Positions 16,244 to 24,543 of a stretch of DNA of 64,000 bases are shown here, piece after piece (position 1 is the stretch's first letter; every line of letters begins with the position of its first letter). The stretch comes from CAWUEZ02 sp963921355 (lineage in GTDB: Bacteria > Pseudomonadota > Alphaproteobacteria > Thalassobaculales > Thalassobaculaceae), in contig OZ001190.1 of NCBI GenBank assembly GCA_963921355.3, forward strand, positions 1,364,001 to 1,428,000, given 5' to 3'. The translations under genes were made by a program, and so were the position numbers. The notes under the pieces were generated by a model that worked only from the letters and a program-made list of their open reading frames with translations, did no database searches and had not been told where the DNA came from.

Positions 16244-18663
16244 TGAACGTGGAAACCAATCCGAGCAGGGAAGAACGCATCGGCAAACTCCAGGGGCTGG
16301 GATCGTCGCGCAAGCGCGTTGAGGACGCCCGCTTCACCCAGGGCAAGGGCAACTATGTCGACGACATGAAGCTGCCGGGCATGCTGCACGGTGACTTCGT
16401 GCGCAGCCCCTATGGCCACGCCCGGATCAAGTCGATCAACGCCGAAGCCGTCCTGGCCGTCGAAGGCGTGGTCGCCGTGCTGACCGCCGCCGACCTGAAG
16501 CCGCTGAACCTTCACTACATGCCGACCCTTGCCGGCGACGTGCAGGCGGTGCTGGCCGACGAGAAGGTCCTGTTTCAGAACCAGGAAGTCGCCTTCGTGC
16601 TCGCCACCGACCGCTATGTCGCCGCCGACGCGGTCGAGCTGGTCGAGGTCGAGTACGAAGAGCTGCCGGTGATCAACGATCCGTTCAAGGCGATGGACGC
16701 CGACGCGCCGCTGCTGCGCGAGGACATCAAGGACAAGACCGAAGGGGCGCACGGCCCGCGCAGGCACCACAACCACATCTTCCTGTGGGAAGAAGGCGAC
16801 AAGGCCGGCACGGAGCAGGCTCTGGCCGATGCCGAAGTCGTGGCCGAGGAACTGATCAGCTACCAGCGCGTCCACCCCTGTCCGCTTGAGACCTGCGGCT
16901 GTGTCGCGTCGATGGACAAGATCAACGGCAAGCTGACCCTGTGGGGCACCTTCCAGGCCCCGCACGCAGTCCGCACCGTGGCCTCGCTGATCACCAACAT
17001 CCCGGAGCACAACATTCGCATCGTCTCGCCGGATATCGGCGGTGGGTTCGGCAACAAGGTCGGCGTCTATCCGGGCTACATCTGTGCAGCCGTGGCGTCG
17101 ATCGTGACCGGCAAGCCGGTGAAGTGGGTCGAGGACCGGATCGAGAACCTGACATCGACCGCCTTCGCCCGCGACTACCACATGACCGGCAAGATCGCCG
17201 CAACACGCGACGGCAAGATCACAGGCCTGTCCTGCCACGTGCTGGCCGACCACGGCGCCCTCGACGCCTGCGCCGACCCGACCAAGTTCCCGGCCGGGTT
17301 CTTCCACATCTGCACCGGTTCCTATGACATTCCGGTCGCCTATGTCGGCGTCGACGGTGTGTACACCAACAAGGCCCCGGGCGGCGTCGCCTACCGGTGC
17401 TCGTTCCGGGTGACCGAGGCCGCCTACATGATTGAGCGGCTGATCGACGTGCTGGCCCGCAAGCTCGACATGGATCCCGCCGAGCTCAGGGTGAAGAACT
17501 TCATCGCCAAGGAGCAGTTTCCCTACACCTCGGCGTTGGGTTGGGAGTACGACTCCGGTGATTACCACACCGCCATGACCAAGGCGCTGGAGACCGTCGA
17601 CTACAAGGCCCTGCGGGCCGAACAGGCCGACAACCGGGCGGCGTTCGACCGTGGCGAGACCCGCTCGCTGATGGGGATCGGGGTCGCCTTCTTCACCGAG
17701 ATCGTCGGCGCCGGGCCGGTCAAGAACTGCGACATTCTCGGCCTCGGCATGTTCGATTCCTGCGAGATCCGGATCCACCCCACCGGTTCGGCGATCGCCC
17801 GGCTCGGCACGATCTCCCAGGGCCATGCCACGACCTTCGCCCAGATCCTGGCGAGCGAGATCGGCATTCCGGCGGAGGACATCACGCTGGAGGAAGGCGA
17901 CACCGACACCGCACCCTACGGTCTCGGCACCTATGGCTCGCGCTCGACCCCGGTGGCGGGGGCGGCGACCGCGATGGCGGGCCGCAAGATCCGGGCGAAG
18001 GCGCAGATGATCGCCGCCTATCTCCTGGAGGTGCACGAGGACGACCTCGAATGGGACGTCGACCGGTTCCAGATCAAGGGCAACCCGGAAGCCCACAAGA
18101 CCATGAAGGAACTGGCCTTCGCCGCCTACAACCAGGCGATCCCCGGTCTGGAGCCCGGTCTCGAGGCGGTGTCCTACTACGACCCGCCGAACATGACCTA
18201 CCCGTTCGGCGCCTATATCTGCGTGGTCGATATCGACGTCGATACCGGCGTGACCGATGTCCGACGGTTCTACGCGCTCGACGATTGCGGGACGCGGATC
18301 AACCCGATGATCATCGAAGGTCAGGTCCATGGCGGCCTGACCGAGGCGCTGGCGATCGCCATGGGCCAGGACGTGTCCTATGACGAGATCGGCAACGTGA
18401 AGGGCGGCAGCCTGATGGACTTCTTCCTGCCGACCGCGGTCGAGACCCCGTTCTGGGAAACCGACCACACGGTGACCCCCAGCCCGCACCACCCGATCGG
18501 CGCCAAGGGTGTCGGCGAGAGCCCGAATGTCGGCGGCGTGCCGGCGTTCTCCAACGCCGTCAACGACGCCTTCGCCCACAAGGGTTTGACCCACACCCAG
18601 ATGCCGCATGACCATTGGCGGGTGTGGAAGACCGCGCAGCGTCTTGGATTGACCGGCGCCTGA
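16243..18663 (+). CDS. coxL: Aerobic carbon monoxide dehydrogenase, large (Mo-Cu) subunit, form I
   Basis: Catalytic subunit oxidising CO with water to CO2. The 806-residue length is close to the 809 of Oligotropha CoxL. The active-site loop AYRCSFR is at residues 383-389; Cys386 corresponds to the copper-binding Cys388 of Oligotropha. This loop separates form I, true CO dehydrogenases, from form II and from other xanthine-oxidase-family enzymes (AYRGAGR). The C-terminal GAKGVGESP contains the conserved active-site Glu (Glu759), and GGGFGNK is the Mo-pterin dinucleotide-binding segment. The start overlaps the coxS stop. The open frame in fact extends upstream through coxS but the ATG at 16243 gives the family's normal N terminus. 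Confidence 0.96.
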   Translation: MNVETNPSREERIGKLQGLGSSRKRVEDARFTQGKGNYVDDMKLPGMLHGDFVRSPYGHARIKSINAEAVLAVEGVVAVLTAADLKPLNLHYMPTLAGDVQAVLADEKVLFQNQEVAFVLATDRYVAADAVELVEVEYEELPVINDPFKAMDADAPLLREDIKDKTEGAHGPRRHHNHIFLWEEGDKAGTEQALADAEVVAEELISYQRVHPCPLETCGCVASMDKINGKLTLWGTFQAPHAVRTVASLITNIPEHNIRIVSPDIGGGFGNKVGVYPGYICAAVASIVTGKPVKWVEDRIENLTSTAFARDYHMTGKIAATRDGKITGLSCHVLADHGALDACADPTKFPAGFFHICTGSYDIPVAYVGVDGVYTNKAPGGVAYRCSFRVTEAAYMIERLIDVLARKLDMDPAELRVKNFIAKEQFPYTSALGWEYDSGDYHTAMTKALETVDYKALRAEQADNRAAFDRGETRSLMGIGVAFFTEIVGAGPVKNCDILGLGMFDSCEIRIHPTGSAIARLGTISQGHATTFAQILASEIGIPAEDITLEEGDTDTAPYGLGTYGSRSTPVAGAATAMAGRKIRAKAQMIAAYLLEVHEDDLEWDVDRFQIKGNPEAHKTMKELAFAAYNQAIPGLEPGLEAVSYYDPPNMTYPFGAYICVVDIDVDTGVTDVRRFYALDDCGTRINPMIIEGQVHGGLTEALAIAMGQDVSYDEIGNVKGGSLMDFFLPTAVETPFWETDHTVTPSPHHPIGAKGVGESPNVGGVPAFSNAVNDAFAHKGLTHTQMPHDHWRVWKTAQRLGLTGA

Positions 18664-18763
18664 ACCAGCGCCGGCCAGGGGCCCTCGGGGACGGGACGAC
18701 ATGCCGTCCCGCCCCCGATCCGGGCCCCGATCTGGGCAAGACTGCGAGCTGGAGACCGCAACG

Positions 18764-19642
18764 ATGGAACGGGCCTCGTCCCTGCAAGACCGGCTGAGCG
18801 CCGTCGACTACATCGCCGACGACACCATCGCCATGGCCCTGCAGCTCTCGATCGAGCTGGAGCGTCCGCTGCTGCTGGAAGGCCAGGCCGGTGTCGGCAA
18901 GACCGAGATCGCCAAGGCGCTGGCGCAGTGCCTCGACACCCGGCTGATCCGCCTGCAGTGCTACGAGGGGCTGGACGCCTCCTCGGCGATCTACGAATGG
19001 AACTATCAGCGCCAGCTGCTGGCGATCCGGGCCCGCGAGGCGGGTGGGGCTGACCCCGCGGGCGTCGAGCGCCAGATCTTCTCCGAGGACTTCCTGCTCG
19101 AACGTCCGCTGCTGGCCGCCATCCGCCAGGACACAGCCCCGGTTCTGCTGATCGACGAGATCGACCGCGCGGATACCGAGTTCGAGGCCTACCTGCTGGA
19201 GATCCTCTCGGACTTCCAGATCACCGTTCCCGAGCTCGGCACCATCACCGCGCGGACCCGGCCCCATGTGATCCTGACCTCCAACGGCACACGGGAGCTG
19301 TCGGACGCGCTCCGTCGGCGCTGCCTCTACTCCTATGTCGAGTTCCCGAGTGCCGAACGCGAGGCCGAGATCCTGCTGGCCCGCAACCCCGGCCTCGAGG
19401 CCGACCTCGCCCTGCAGATCGCCCGCTTCGTGCGCACCCTGCGCAAGGAGGACCTGGAGAAGACTCCGGGCATCGCCGAGACCCTCGACTGGGCGGCCGC
19501 CCTGCAGCGCTGCTCGGTCCATGACCTCACCGACGCCGACGCCCGGCTCCACGGCACCCTGATCTGCCTGCTGAAGACCGAGGCCGACCTGAAGGCGGTG
19601 ACGGTGGAAGTGGCGAGCCGGCTGGCCGGAGCGGCTGCCTGA
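18764..19642 (+). CDS. coxD: CoxD, MoxR-type AAA+ ATPase for CO dehydrogenase maturation
   Basis: AAA+ chaperone-like ATPase of the MoxR family; in Oligotropha CoxD is needed to build the CuSMoO2 centre. The 292-residue product has Walker A GQAGVGKTE at residues 40-47 and Walker B LLIDEIDRAD (Asp131, Glu132), and sensor-1 ILTSNGTRELSDALRRRC. ATG at 18764 with GGAG 10 bases upstream. The 100-base gap after coxL shows no gene; coxE starts 1 base after the coxD stop. Confidence 0.93.
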   Translation: MERASSLQDRLSAVDYIADDTIAMALQLSIELERPLLLEGQAGVGKTEIAKALAQCLDTRLIRLQCYEGLDASSAIYEWNYQRQLLAIRAREAGGADPAGVERQIFSEDFLLERPLLAAIRQDTAPVLLIDEIDRADTEFEAYLLEILSDFQITVPELGTITARTRPHVILTSNGTRELSDALRRRCLYSYVEFPSAEREAEILLARNPGLEADLALQIARFVRTLRKEDLEKTPGIAETLDWAAALQRCSVHDLTDADARLHGTLICLLKTEADLKAVTVEVASRLAGAAA

Positions 19643-19643
19643 C

Positions 19644-20840
19644 ATGGAACCCGGCGCCGATACCGCCGTGCCCGCCGGCTACGCCCAGCGGATCACCGGG
19701 TTTGTTCAGCATCTGCGCCTGAACGGTTTCCAGGTGGGGCGCCGCGAGCAGGTCGAGATGGCGGATTTCCTGGCCCGCGAGGTTCGGCCGATGCCGGTCG
19801 TGCGCCGCAGCCTGCGGATCATGGCCTGCGGCACCAAGGAGGACTGGGATCGCTTCGACGATCTGTTCGAAGCCTATTGGATCGGGGCCGGCAAACAGCG
19901 GATCGCGCCGCGCCGCACCAGCGGACCGGACAGCTTCATGACGGCCAAGTCCAGCGGGCCGTGGAAACGGCATTTCGAACCGACACGAGACGACGCCGCG
20001 GAGGCCGGATCGGCTCTCGCGGACGAGACCGGCGGCCAAGGGAAGCGCGGCGGCGGAACGACCGGACGGCTGATCGCCTCCTCGAAGACGATCCGCGACA
20101 AGGGAGACTTCCGATCCTTCACCGACCCAGACGAGATCGCCGAGGCCGAACGGCTTGCCTACCGGCTCGGCATGGCCATCCGCTACCGCCGGTCACGCCG
20201 GCTCAAGAAGGCCCGCCGGGGCCGCGCCGTCGACCTGCGGCGCACCGTGCGGCGCAATCTCGGCCATGGCGGCGAACTCCTGGACCTGAGTTTCCGGCGT
20301 ACGCCCGACCGACCGGTGAAGCTGATCCTGCTGCTCGACGTCTCGGGATCGATGAAGCTGTACAGCCGCTTTCTGCTGCAGTTCGTGAAGGGCCTGGTGT
20401 GCACCACGGTCGCGGCCGAGGCCTTCGTCTTCCACACCCGGCTGGTGCGGGTGACCGACGCCATGCGCGAGAAGAACTCGATCCGGGCGATGACCCGGCT
20501 CGCCCTGATGGCGGAAGGCTTCGGTGGCGGCACGAGGCTCGGCGCCAGCCTGAAGACCTTCAACGACGCCTACGCCAAGCGGCTCGGGTCGAGTCGCAGC
20601 GTCGCCGTCATCCTGAGTGACGGCTACGAGACCGGCACACCGGGCGAACTCAGCCGGGAACTCGCGCGCCTGAAGAAGCGCGTACCCCGGCTGATCTGGC
20701 TGAACCCGCTGCTCGGCTGGCGCGACTACGAACCGGTGACCGCCGCCATGGCGTCGGCCCTGCCCCATACCGACCATTTCGCGGCGGCCAACTCACTCGA
20801 GTCCTTCGCGGCCCTCGAGCCGGCCCTGCGGCGACTGTAG
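19644..20840 (+). CDS. coxE: CoxE, von Willebrand factor A domain maturation protein
   Basis: Partner of CoxD in activating CO dehydrogenase. The 398-residue protein has an N-terminal helical region with a basic, low-complexity middle part (about residues 80-190) and a C-terminal VWA domain. The metal-ion-dependent adhesion site is complete: LLLDVSGSM (Asp232, Ser234, Ser236), a Thr-containing GGGTRLGASL segment and a later LSDGYETG Asp. It follows coxD with one base between, so the pair is translated together. MoxR-VWA pairs are generally metal-centre chaperones. Confidence 0.92.
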   Translation: MEPGADTAVPAGYAQRITGFVQHLRLNGFQVGRREQVEMADFLAREVRPMPVVRRSLRIMACGTKEDWDRFDDLFEAYWIGAGKQRIAPRRTSGPDSFMTAKSSGPWKRHFEPTRDDAAEAGSALADETGGQGKRGGGTTGRLIASSKTIRDKGDFRSFTDPDEIAEAERLAYRLGMAIRYRRSRRLKKARRGRAVDLRRTVRRNLGHGGELLDLSFRRTPDRPVKLILLLDVSGSMKLYSRFLLQFVKGLVCTTVAAEAFVFHTRLVRVTDAMREKNSIRAMTRLALMAEGFGGGTRLGASLKTFNDAYAKRLGSSRSVAVILSDGYETGTPGELSRELARLKKRVPRLIWLNPLLGWRDYEPVTAAMASALPHTDHFAAANSLESFAALEPALRRL

Positions 20841-20850
20841 GAGGGCGGCG

Positions 20851-21687
20851 ATGACCAACCTTGAACGCACCCTTAGCCTGATCGAGACCCTGCGCGCCCA
20901 GGGCGAGGCATTCTGCGTGGTCACCATCATCCGCACCGCCGATTCCACATCGGCCCGCCCGGGGGCCAAGGCCGTGGTGCTGTCCAGCGGGGAGCTGATC
21001 GGTTTCGTCGGCGGGGGATGCGTGACCGGGGCGGTGCGCATGACCGCGTTGAACTGTCTGGAGAGCGGGCAGCCCGAGATGATCCGGGTGCGCCCGCGCG
21101 ACCAGGTGGCCGCCGATGTCGACGCCGACGGCGTGCCGCTGCACGGCTCCAGCTGCCCGAGCGGCGGCACGGTCGAAGCCTTCGTCGAACCGTTCTCGGC
21201 CCCGAAGCGCCTGGTGATCTTTGGCGCCTCGCCGATCGCCCAGTCCGTGCTGGCCCTCGCCCCGGGCCTCGGCTTCCGCTCGATCGTGATCGCCGACGAG
21301 GCGGACCAGGCGAAGATCCCGGGCGCCGACCAGTATCGGGCGACCGTCGACGCCATCGACACCGCCGGCTTCGGCCCGGCCGACGCCATGATCGCCGCAA
21401 CCCAGGGCCGCGGTGACCTGGCCGCCCTGCGGGCGATGGCGGCCAGTGCGGCCGGCTACAAGGGGATGGTCTGCAGCCGCAAGAAGCGCGCGGCCCTCAT
21501 GACCCGGCTGCGGGCCTCCGATCCCGATCTGGTCGCCGGTCTCGAGGCTCTGCACGCCCCGGCCGGCCTCGACATCGGCGCCATCGAGCCGGAGGAGATC
21601 GCCCTGTCGATCCTGACCGAGATCGTCCAGCACCAGCGCCGGGGATCGGGCGCCGAAGCGCCGAGGGCCGCTTCAGCGATGCCGTGA
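20851..21687 (+). CDS. coxF: CoxF, XdhC/CoxI-family molybdenum cofactor maturation protein
   Basis: A 278-residue member of the XdhC family, which binds molybdenum cofactor and helps insert or sulfurate it in molybdenum hydroxylases; CoxF is required late in CO dehydrogenase assembly. The N-terminal domain has ADSTSARPGAKAVV and FVGGGCVTGAV (with the conserved Cys), then GSSCPSGGTVEAF; the C-terminal Rossmann domain begins LVIFGASPIAQSV. Upstream GGAGGGCGG before the ATG at 20851. Last gene of the cluster in this window; coxG, coxH, coxI and coxK are not present here. Confidence 0.9.
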   Translation: MTNLERTLSLIETLRAQGEAFCVVTIIRTADSTSARPGAKAVVLSSGELIGFVGGGCVTGAVRMTALNCLESGQPEMIRVRPRDQVAADVDADGVPLHGSSCPSGGTVEAFVEPFSAPKRLVIFGASPIAQSVLALAPGLGFRSIVIADEADQAKIPGADQYRATVDAIDTAGFGPADAMIAATQGRGDLAALRAMAASAAGYKGMVCSRKKRAALMTRLRASDPDLVAGLEALHAPAGLDIGAIEPEEIALSILTEIVQHQRRGSGAEAPRAASAMP

Positions 21688-21717
21688 TGGGTTTGGAGAA
21701 CGTACTTGGTCGCGGAA

Positions 21718-21763
21718 CCTCCCTGCGCTTCCTATGGAAGCTTCGGGAGACACGCCTGCGCCC
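21718..21763 (+). repeat. 46-bp direct repeat, copy 1
   Basis: Begins CCTCCCTGCGCTTCCTATGG. Forms a nested hairpin: CTCCC pairs with GGGAG and, inside, CTTCC with GGAAG around TAT. The second copy is 112 bases downstream. Non-coding space between coxF and the tRNA gene. Confidence 0.8.
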
Positions 21764-21829
21764 AAGATCCGCTTTCGGGTGGTCCGCGAGGTCGAACTGA
21801 GAGCTACAGTCCGGATTTGGCCGTATCAG

Positions 21830-21875
21830 CCTCCCTGCGCTTCCTACGGAAGCTTCGGGAGACACGCCTGCGCCC
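21830..21875 (+). repeat. 46-bp direct repeat, copy 2
   Basis: Matches copy 1 at 45 of 46 positions (T to C in the hairpin loop, which becomes TAC). It ends 14 bases from the 3' end of the tRNA-Ser gene. Confidence 0.8.
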
Positions 21876-21888
21876 TCCGGGCTTCGGG

Positions 21889-21978
21889 TGGCGGAGGGAG
21901 GGGGATTCGAACCCCCGAGGGGCTTCCACCCCAACACGCTTTCCAGGCGTGCGCCTTAAACCGCTCGGCCATCCCTCC
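21889..21978 (-). tRNA. tRNA-Ser (anticodon GGA), CCA end encoded
   Basis: Read on the minus strand: acceptor GGAGGGA pairs with TCCCTCC before GCCA, a D-arm GCCGAGCGG, an anticodon stem-loop with CTGGAAA (anticodon GGA, serine codons UCC/UCU), a long variable arm as expected for class II serine tRNAs, and the T-loop GGTTCGAATCC. The CCA end is encoded at 21889-21891. Its 3' end faces the cox cluster. Confidence 0.96.
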
Positions 21979-21995
21979 TGAAGGCGCGGAACGTA

Positions 21996-22028
21996 GTCGA
22001 GCGTCCGCCGGTTTGCAACGCCTGAGGC
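21996..22028 (-). repeat. Right copy of the 33-bp inverted repeat flanking the cox cluster
   Basis: Reverse complement of 13110-13142 with one mismatch in 33 bases. It lies just outside the tRNA-Ser gene, 12 bases before the end of the M48 peptidase gene, so the pair encloses the small ORF, coxC-M-S-L-D-E-F and the tRNA. Confidence 0.8.
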
Positions 22029-22039
22029 ACCGGGCGTCG

Positions 22040-23947
22040 TCAGGCTCCTGAGGTCGGATTGTCATCGACGAACGGGGGTATCGGCACGTCGAGGGAATCG
22101 GCGATCGCCCGAAAGATCTCGGCTTCTTCGAGCGATACCTTTCCGTCGCGTTCGATTGTCGCGGCACAGGCAGCGATCAGGTCGCGCTTCGCCGCCGGCC
22201 GCAGATGAACCAGTTGATCGAGCGCTCGGCCCACGGCGTTCCAGTCGAGCGCGTCCGGGAGACGTTGGGCGGGACGCAGCGCGAGGCCCAATCGCGAAAG
22301 AGCGACCTTATAGGCCGTCGCGACAATCTCAGGATCTTCGTCGCCAACATGGGCGAGCGCGAACAGCAGGACCCGGCATTCGAGGTCGACAATCCGTTTT
22401 CGGTTCCAGGGCGAGGTGCGGTCCGCAAAATGGCTGCCGAGATGTCGCCGAAGCACCTGGCGCAAGGCGAACTCTAGCGGAAACACCTTCTGGTCCATGG
22501 CGATCAGGCCATCGATCGTATCCTGGAATCGCTCATGCTGCGGCGGCGACATGGCCCTGAGCGCGGGCATGCTCAGATCGAGAATTGGGAGGTAGAAGCT
22601 GCGCGCAATTCGCTCAACGAACGGCAGGAGTAGACGGAACTCCGCCAGTTCCGTTGCATCGAGGGACCGTTCAAGCAACGCCTGCTGCCGGCTTTGGTGT
22701 CGCAAGTCCCGGCTGGCCAGAAGGCAGTAGATCAGGACTCGCGCCGCGAATGGCTCCCGGGCGGCGGCGACCAGCGGCCCTGAAAGGTATGATTGCACCG
22801 ACCGGGTGTGAACCAGATGCGCGGGCGTGACCGATCCGGCCAGGATGATCGCGCGATCAGCCGACAGGTCGATCGAGGACGCCGGGGCGAGAAAGTCGAT
22901 GGGATGGGTTCCTGGTGGGGCGAAGCCAACAGCTGCAGAATCTTCCGTTCCAGCACCCCCATCGCGCACCATAACGTCGGGGAATGTGCCGTCCCAGCGC
23001 GCGTCGAGCCGCGCGATCCGTTTCGCCAGCGGTGGATGGCTCGACAGCAGATCCCCAATCGACCGGCCAAGCCCATCGGAGAAGTACATGTGGCTGGCGG
23101 TCTCCGCGTTCGATGTCACCAACGTCGAGCCTTCCCGCCAGCCACCGATCTTCTTGAGAGCGCCGGCAATGCCGTCGGGGTTCCGCGTGAACTGAACCGC
23201 TGAAGCGTCGGCAAGGTACTCGCGCTCGCGGGAGACGGCCGCCTTGATCACTTTTGCTGCGAATACCCCGACATACCCGATGGCGATGAACGCGAGGCCG
23301 ATGACCGCCAGCCCCAACCGCCCCTTGCTGTTCGACCTGCTTGCGTGCCCGGCAGCACGCAGAACAAAGCGGCCCACGACCGTAAGCATCAGAATGCCGT
23401 GCAGAACGCCGACGGCCCGGATGTTGAGCCGCATGTCGCCATTCAGGATGTGGCTGAACTCGTGGGCGATGACCCCCTGTAACTCGTCGCGCGACAACAG
23501 GCGGATCGCCCCGTCGGTCACCGCAACCACCCCGTCGGCTGTGGAATATCCCGCAGCGAACGCATTGATCCCGGGCTCCCCGCGCAGGACGTAGATCGGC
23601 GGCACCGGAATACCCGAGGCGATGGCCATCTCCTCGACCACGTTCCGCAACTGGGTTTCTTCGAGGTCGAGTCCGTCGGAACTCAGCAGCGTCGCCCCCA
23701 ATGACTCGGCGACAACTCTTCCTCCGCTACGCAGGGTGATGATCTTGTAGATGCTGCCGATCGCGATCAGGGTCAGCGTTCCGCCGGCAATCCAGACAAC
23801 ATCTTCGCCGGCCAGCCTCTCGGGAGCGGCCGTCAGAGCCATCAGCCCAATGACGGCGCCAACGACAGCCACCACTGCAATGACGAACAGAAGGACAAGC
23901 CTGATCGTGTTCCGGCGGGCTTCCTCCTGGTGCTCGAAGAAGTCCAT
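22040..23947 (-). CDS. M48 family (HtpX-like) membrane metallopeptidase with TerB-like tail
   Basis: A 635-residue integral membrane zinc protease. Two N-terminal helices (about residues 17-65) precede the peptidase domain with the zinc motif HEFSH and the downstream glutamate in EREYLADASA; two further helices lie between them. Residues after about 330 are a long cytoplasmic, helical extension ending in a TerB-like segment (IAACAATIERDGKVSLEEAE). It should act on membrane or misfolded proteins. It starts 6 bases after lemA; LemA-M48 pairs are common and the two proteins are thought to work together at the inner membrane. Confidence 0.88.
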   Translation of the reverse strand: MDFFEHQEEARRNTIRLVLLFVIAVVAVVGAVIGLMALTAAPERLAGEDVVWIAGGTLTLIAIGSIYKIITLRSGGRVVAESLGATLLSSDGLDLEETQLRNVVEEMAIASGIPVPPIYVLRGEPGINAFAAGYSTADGVVAVTDGAIRLLSRDELQGVIAHEFSHILNGDMRLNIRAVGVLHGILMLTVVGRFVLRAAGHASRSNSKGRLGLAVIGLAFIAIGYVGVFAAKVIKAAVSREREYLADASAVQFTRNPDGIAGALKKIGGWREGSTLVTSNAETASHMYFSDGLGRSIGDLLSSHPPLAKRIARLDARWDGTFPDVMVRDGGAGTEDSAAVGFAPPGTHPIDFLAPASSIDLSADRAIILAGSVTPAHLVHTRSVQSYLSGPLVAAAREPFAARVLIYCLLASRDLRHQSRQQALLERSLDATELAEFRLLLPFVERIARSFYLPILDLSMPALRAMSPPQHERFQDTIDGLIAMDQKVFPLEFALRQVLRRHLGSHFADRTSPWNRKRIVDLECRVLLFALAHVGDEDPEIVATAYKVALSRLGLALRPAQRLPDALDWNAVGRALDQLVHLRPAAKRDLIAACAATIERDGKVSLEEAEIFRAIADSLDVPIPPFVDDNPTSGA

Positions 23948-23953
23948 GTTCGA

Positions 23954-24538
23954 CTAGGTGAAGGAAACCTGGGGTGCCTTGCGAGCCTCGGGCGTCTCGA
24001 TTTCAAGAAGGGCAGCCATCTGGAAGTTGAAGGCGCGAGCGACGAACATGTCAGGAAAGCTCTCGCGGTCAGTGTTGTACGCCATGACCGCATCGTTGAA
24101 TGCCTGGCGGGCAAACGCCACTTTGTTCTCGGTCGAGGTAAGTTCCTCGGAGAGCTGCATCATGGTCTCGTTCGCCTTGAGATCCGGATAGGCCTCAGCC
24201 AACGCGAAGAACCGGCCAAGCGCCCCGGTCAGCAGGCTTTCAGCACCACCCAGGGCCTCCGTAACCGCCAGGTCACCGGGCTTGGCGTCGGCCTCCTTCA
24301 TGGCCGACAAGGCCCGGTTTCGGGCCTCAATGACCGCTTCAAGCGTCTCGCGCTCGTGCGCCATGTAGCCCTTTGCTGTCTCGACGAGATTGGGAATCAG
24401 GTCGTAGCGGCGTTGCAGCTGCACCTCAATCTGGGCAAAGCCGTTGTTGATCCGGTTCCGGAGCTTGACCAGCCGATTATAGATGCTGATCCGATAGAAC
24501 AGGATCGGATTGACCGCAGGCAGTTCTTGGAGGGTCAG
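23954..24538 (-). CDS. lemA: LemA family protein with no standard start codon (probably 5'-truncated)
   Basis: The conserved LemA body is present: YNRLVKLRNRINNGFAQIEV, then QLQRRYDLIPNLVETAKGYM and the coiled-coil core to APQVSFT. Normal LemA proteins begin with an N-terminal membrane helix. Here the reading frame runs back only to a TGA at 24560-24562, without any ATG or TTG and with the first GTG at 24424, inside the conserved core. The residues before YNRLV are only weakly hydrophobic. The given start, CTG at 24538, is a guess. The gene is either broken at its 5' end or starts at a rare codon. The divergent HD gene begins at 24544, and M48 follows. Confidence 0.6.
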   Translation of the reverse strand: MTLQELPAVNPILFYRISIYNRLVKLRNRINNGFAQIEVQLQRRYDLIPNLVETAKGYMAHERETLEAVIEARNRALSAMKEADAKPGDLAVTEALGGAESLLTGALGRFFALAEAYPDLKANETMMQLSEELTSTENKVAFARQAFNDAVMAYNTDRESFPDMFVARAFNFQMAALLEIETPEARKAPQVSFT

Positions 24539-24543
24539 AAACC

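Noticed and set aside
16177..18702. Long open frame of 841 codons on the minus strand opposite coxL
   Set aside because: It mirrors the high-GC coxL codons; it has no recognisable domain, and coxL is certain on the other strand.
21718..21875. Possible CRISPR-like direct repeats
   Set aside because: Only two copies, 112 bases apart, with internal hairpins and no cas genes in the window.
21889..21978. tRNA-Ser as an integration site with a duplicated 3' end
   Set aside because: No copy of the tRNA 3' end was found at the left side of the cox cluster (around 12,700-13,200) and no integrase gene is present.
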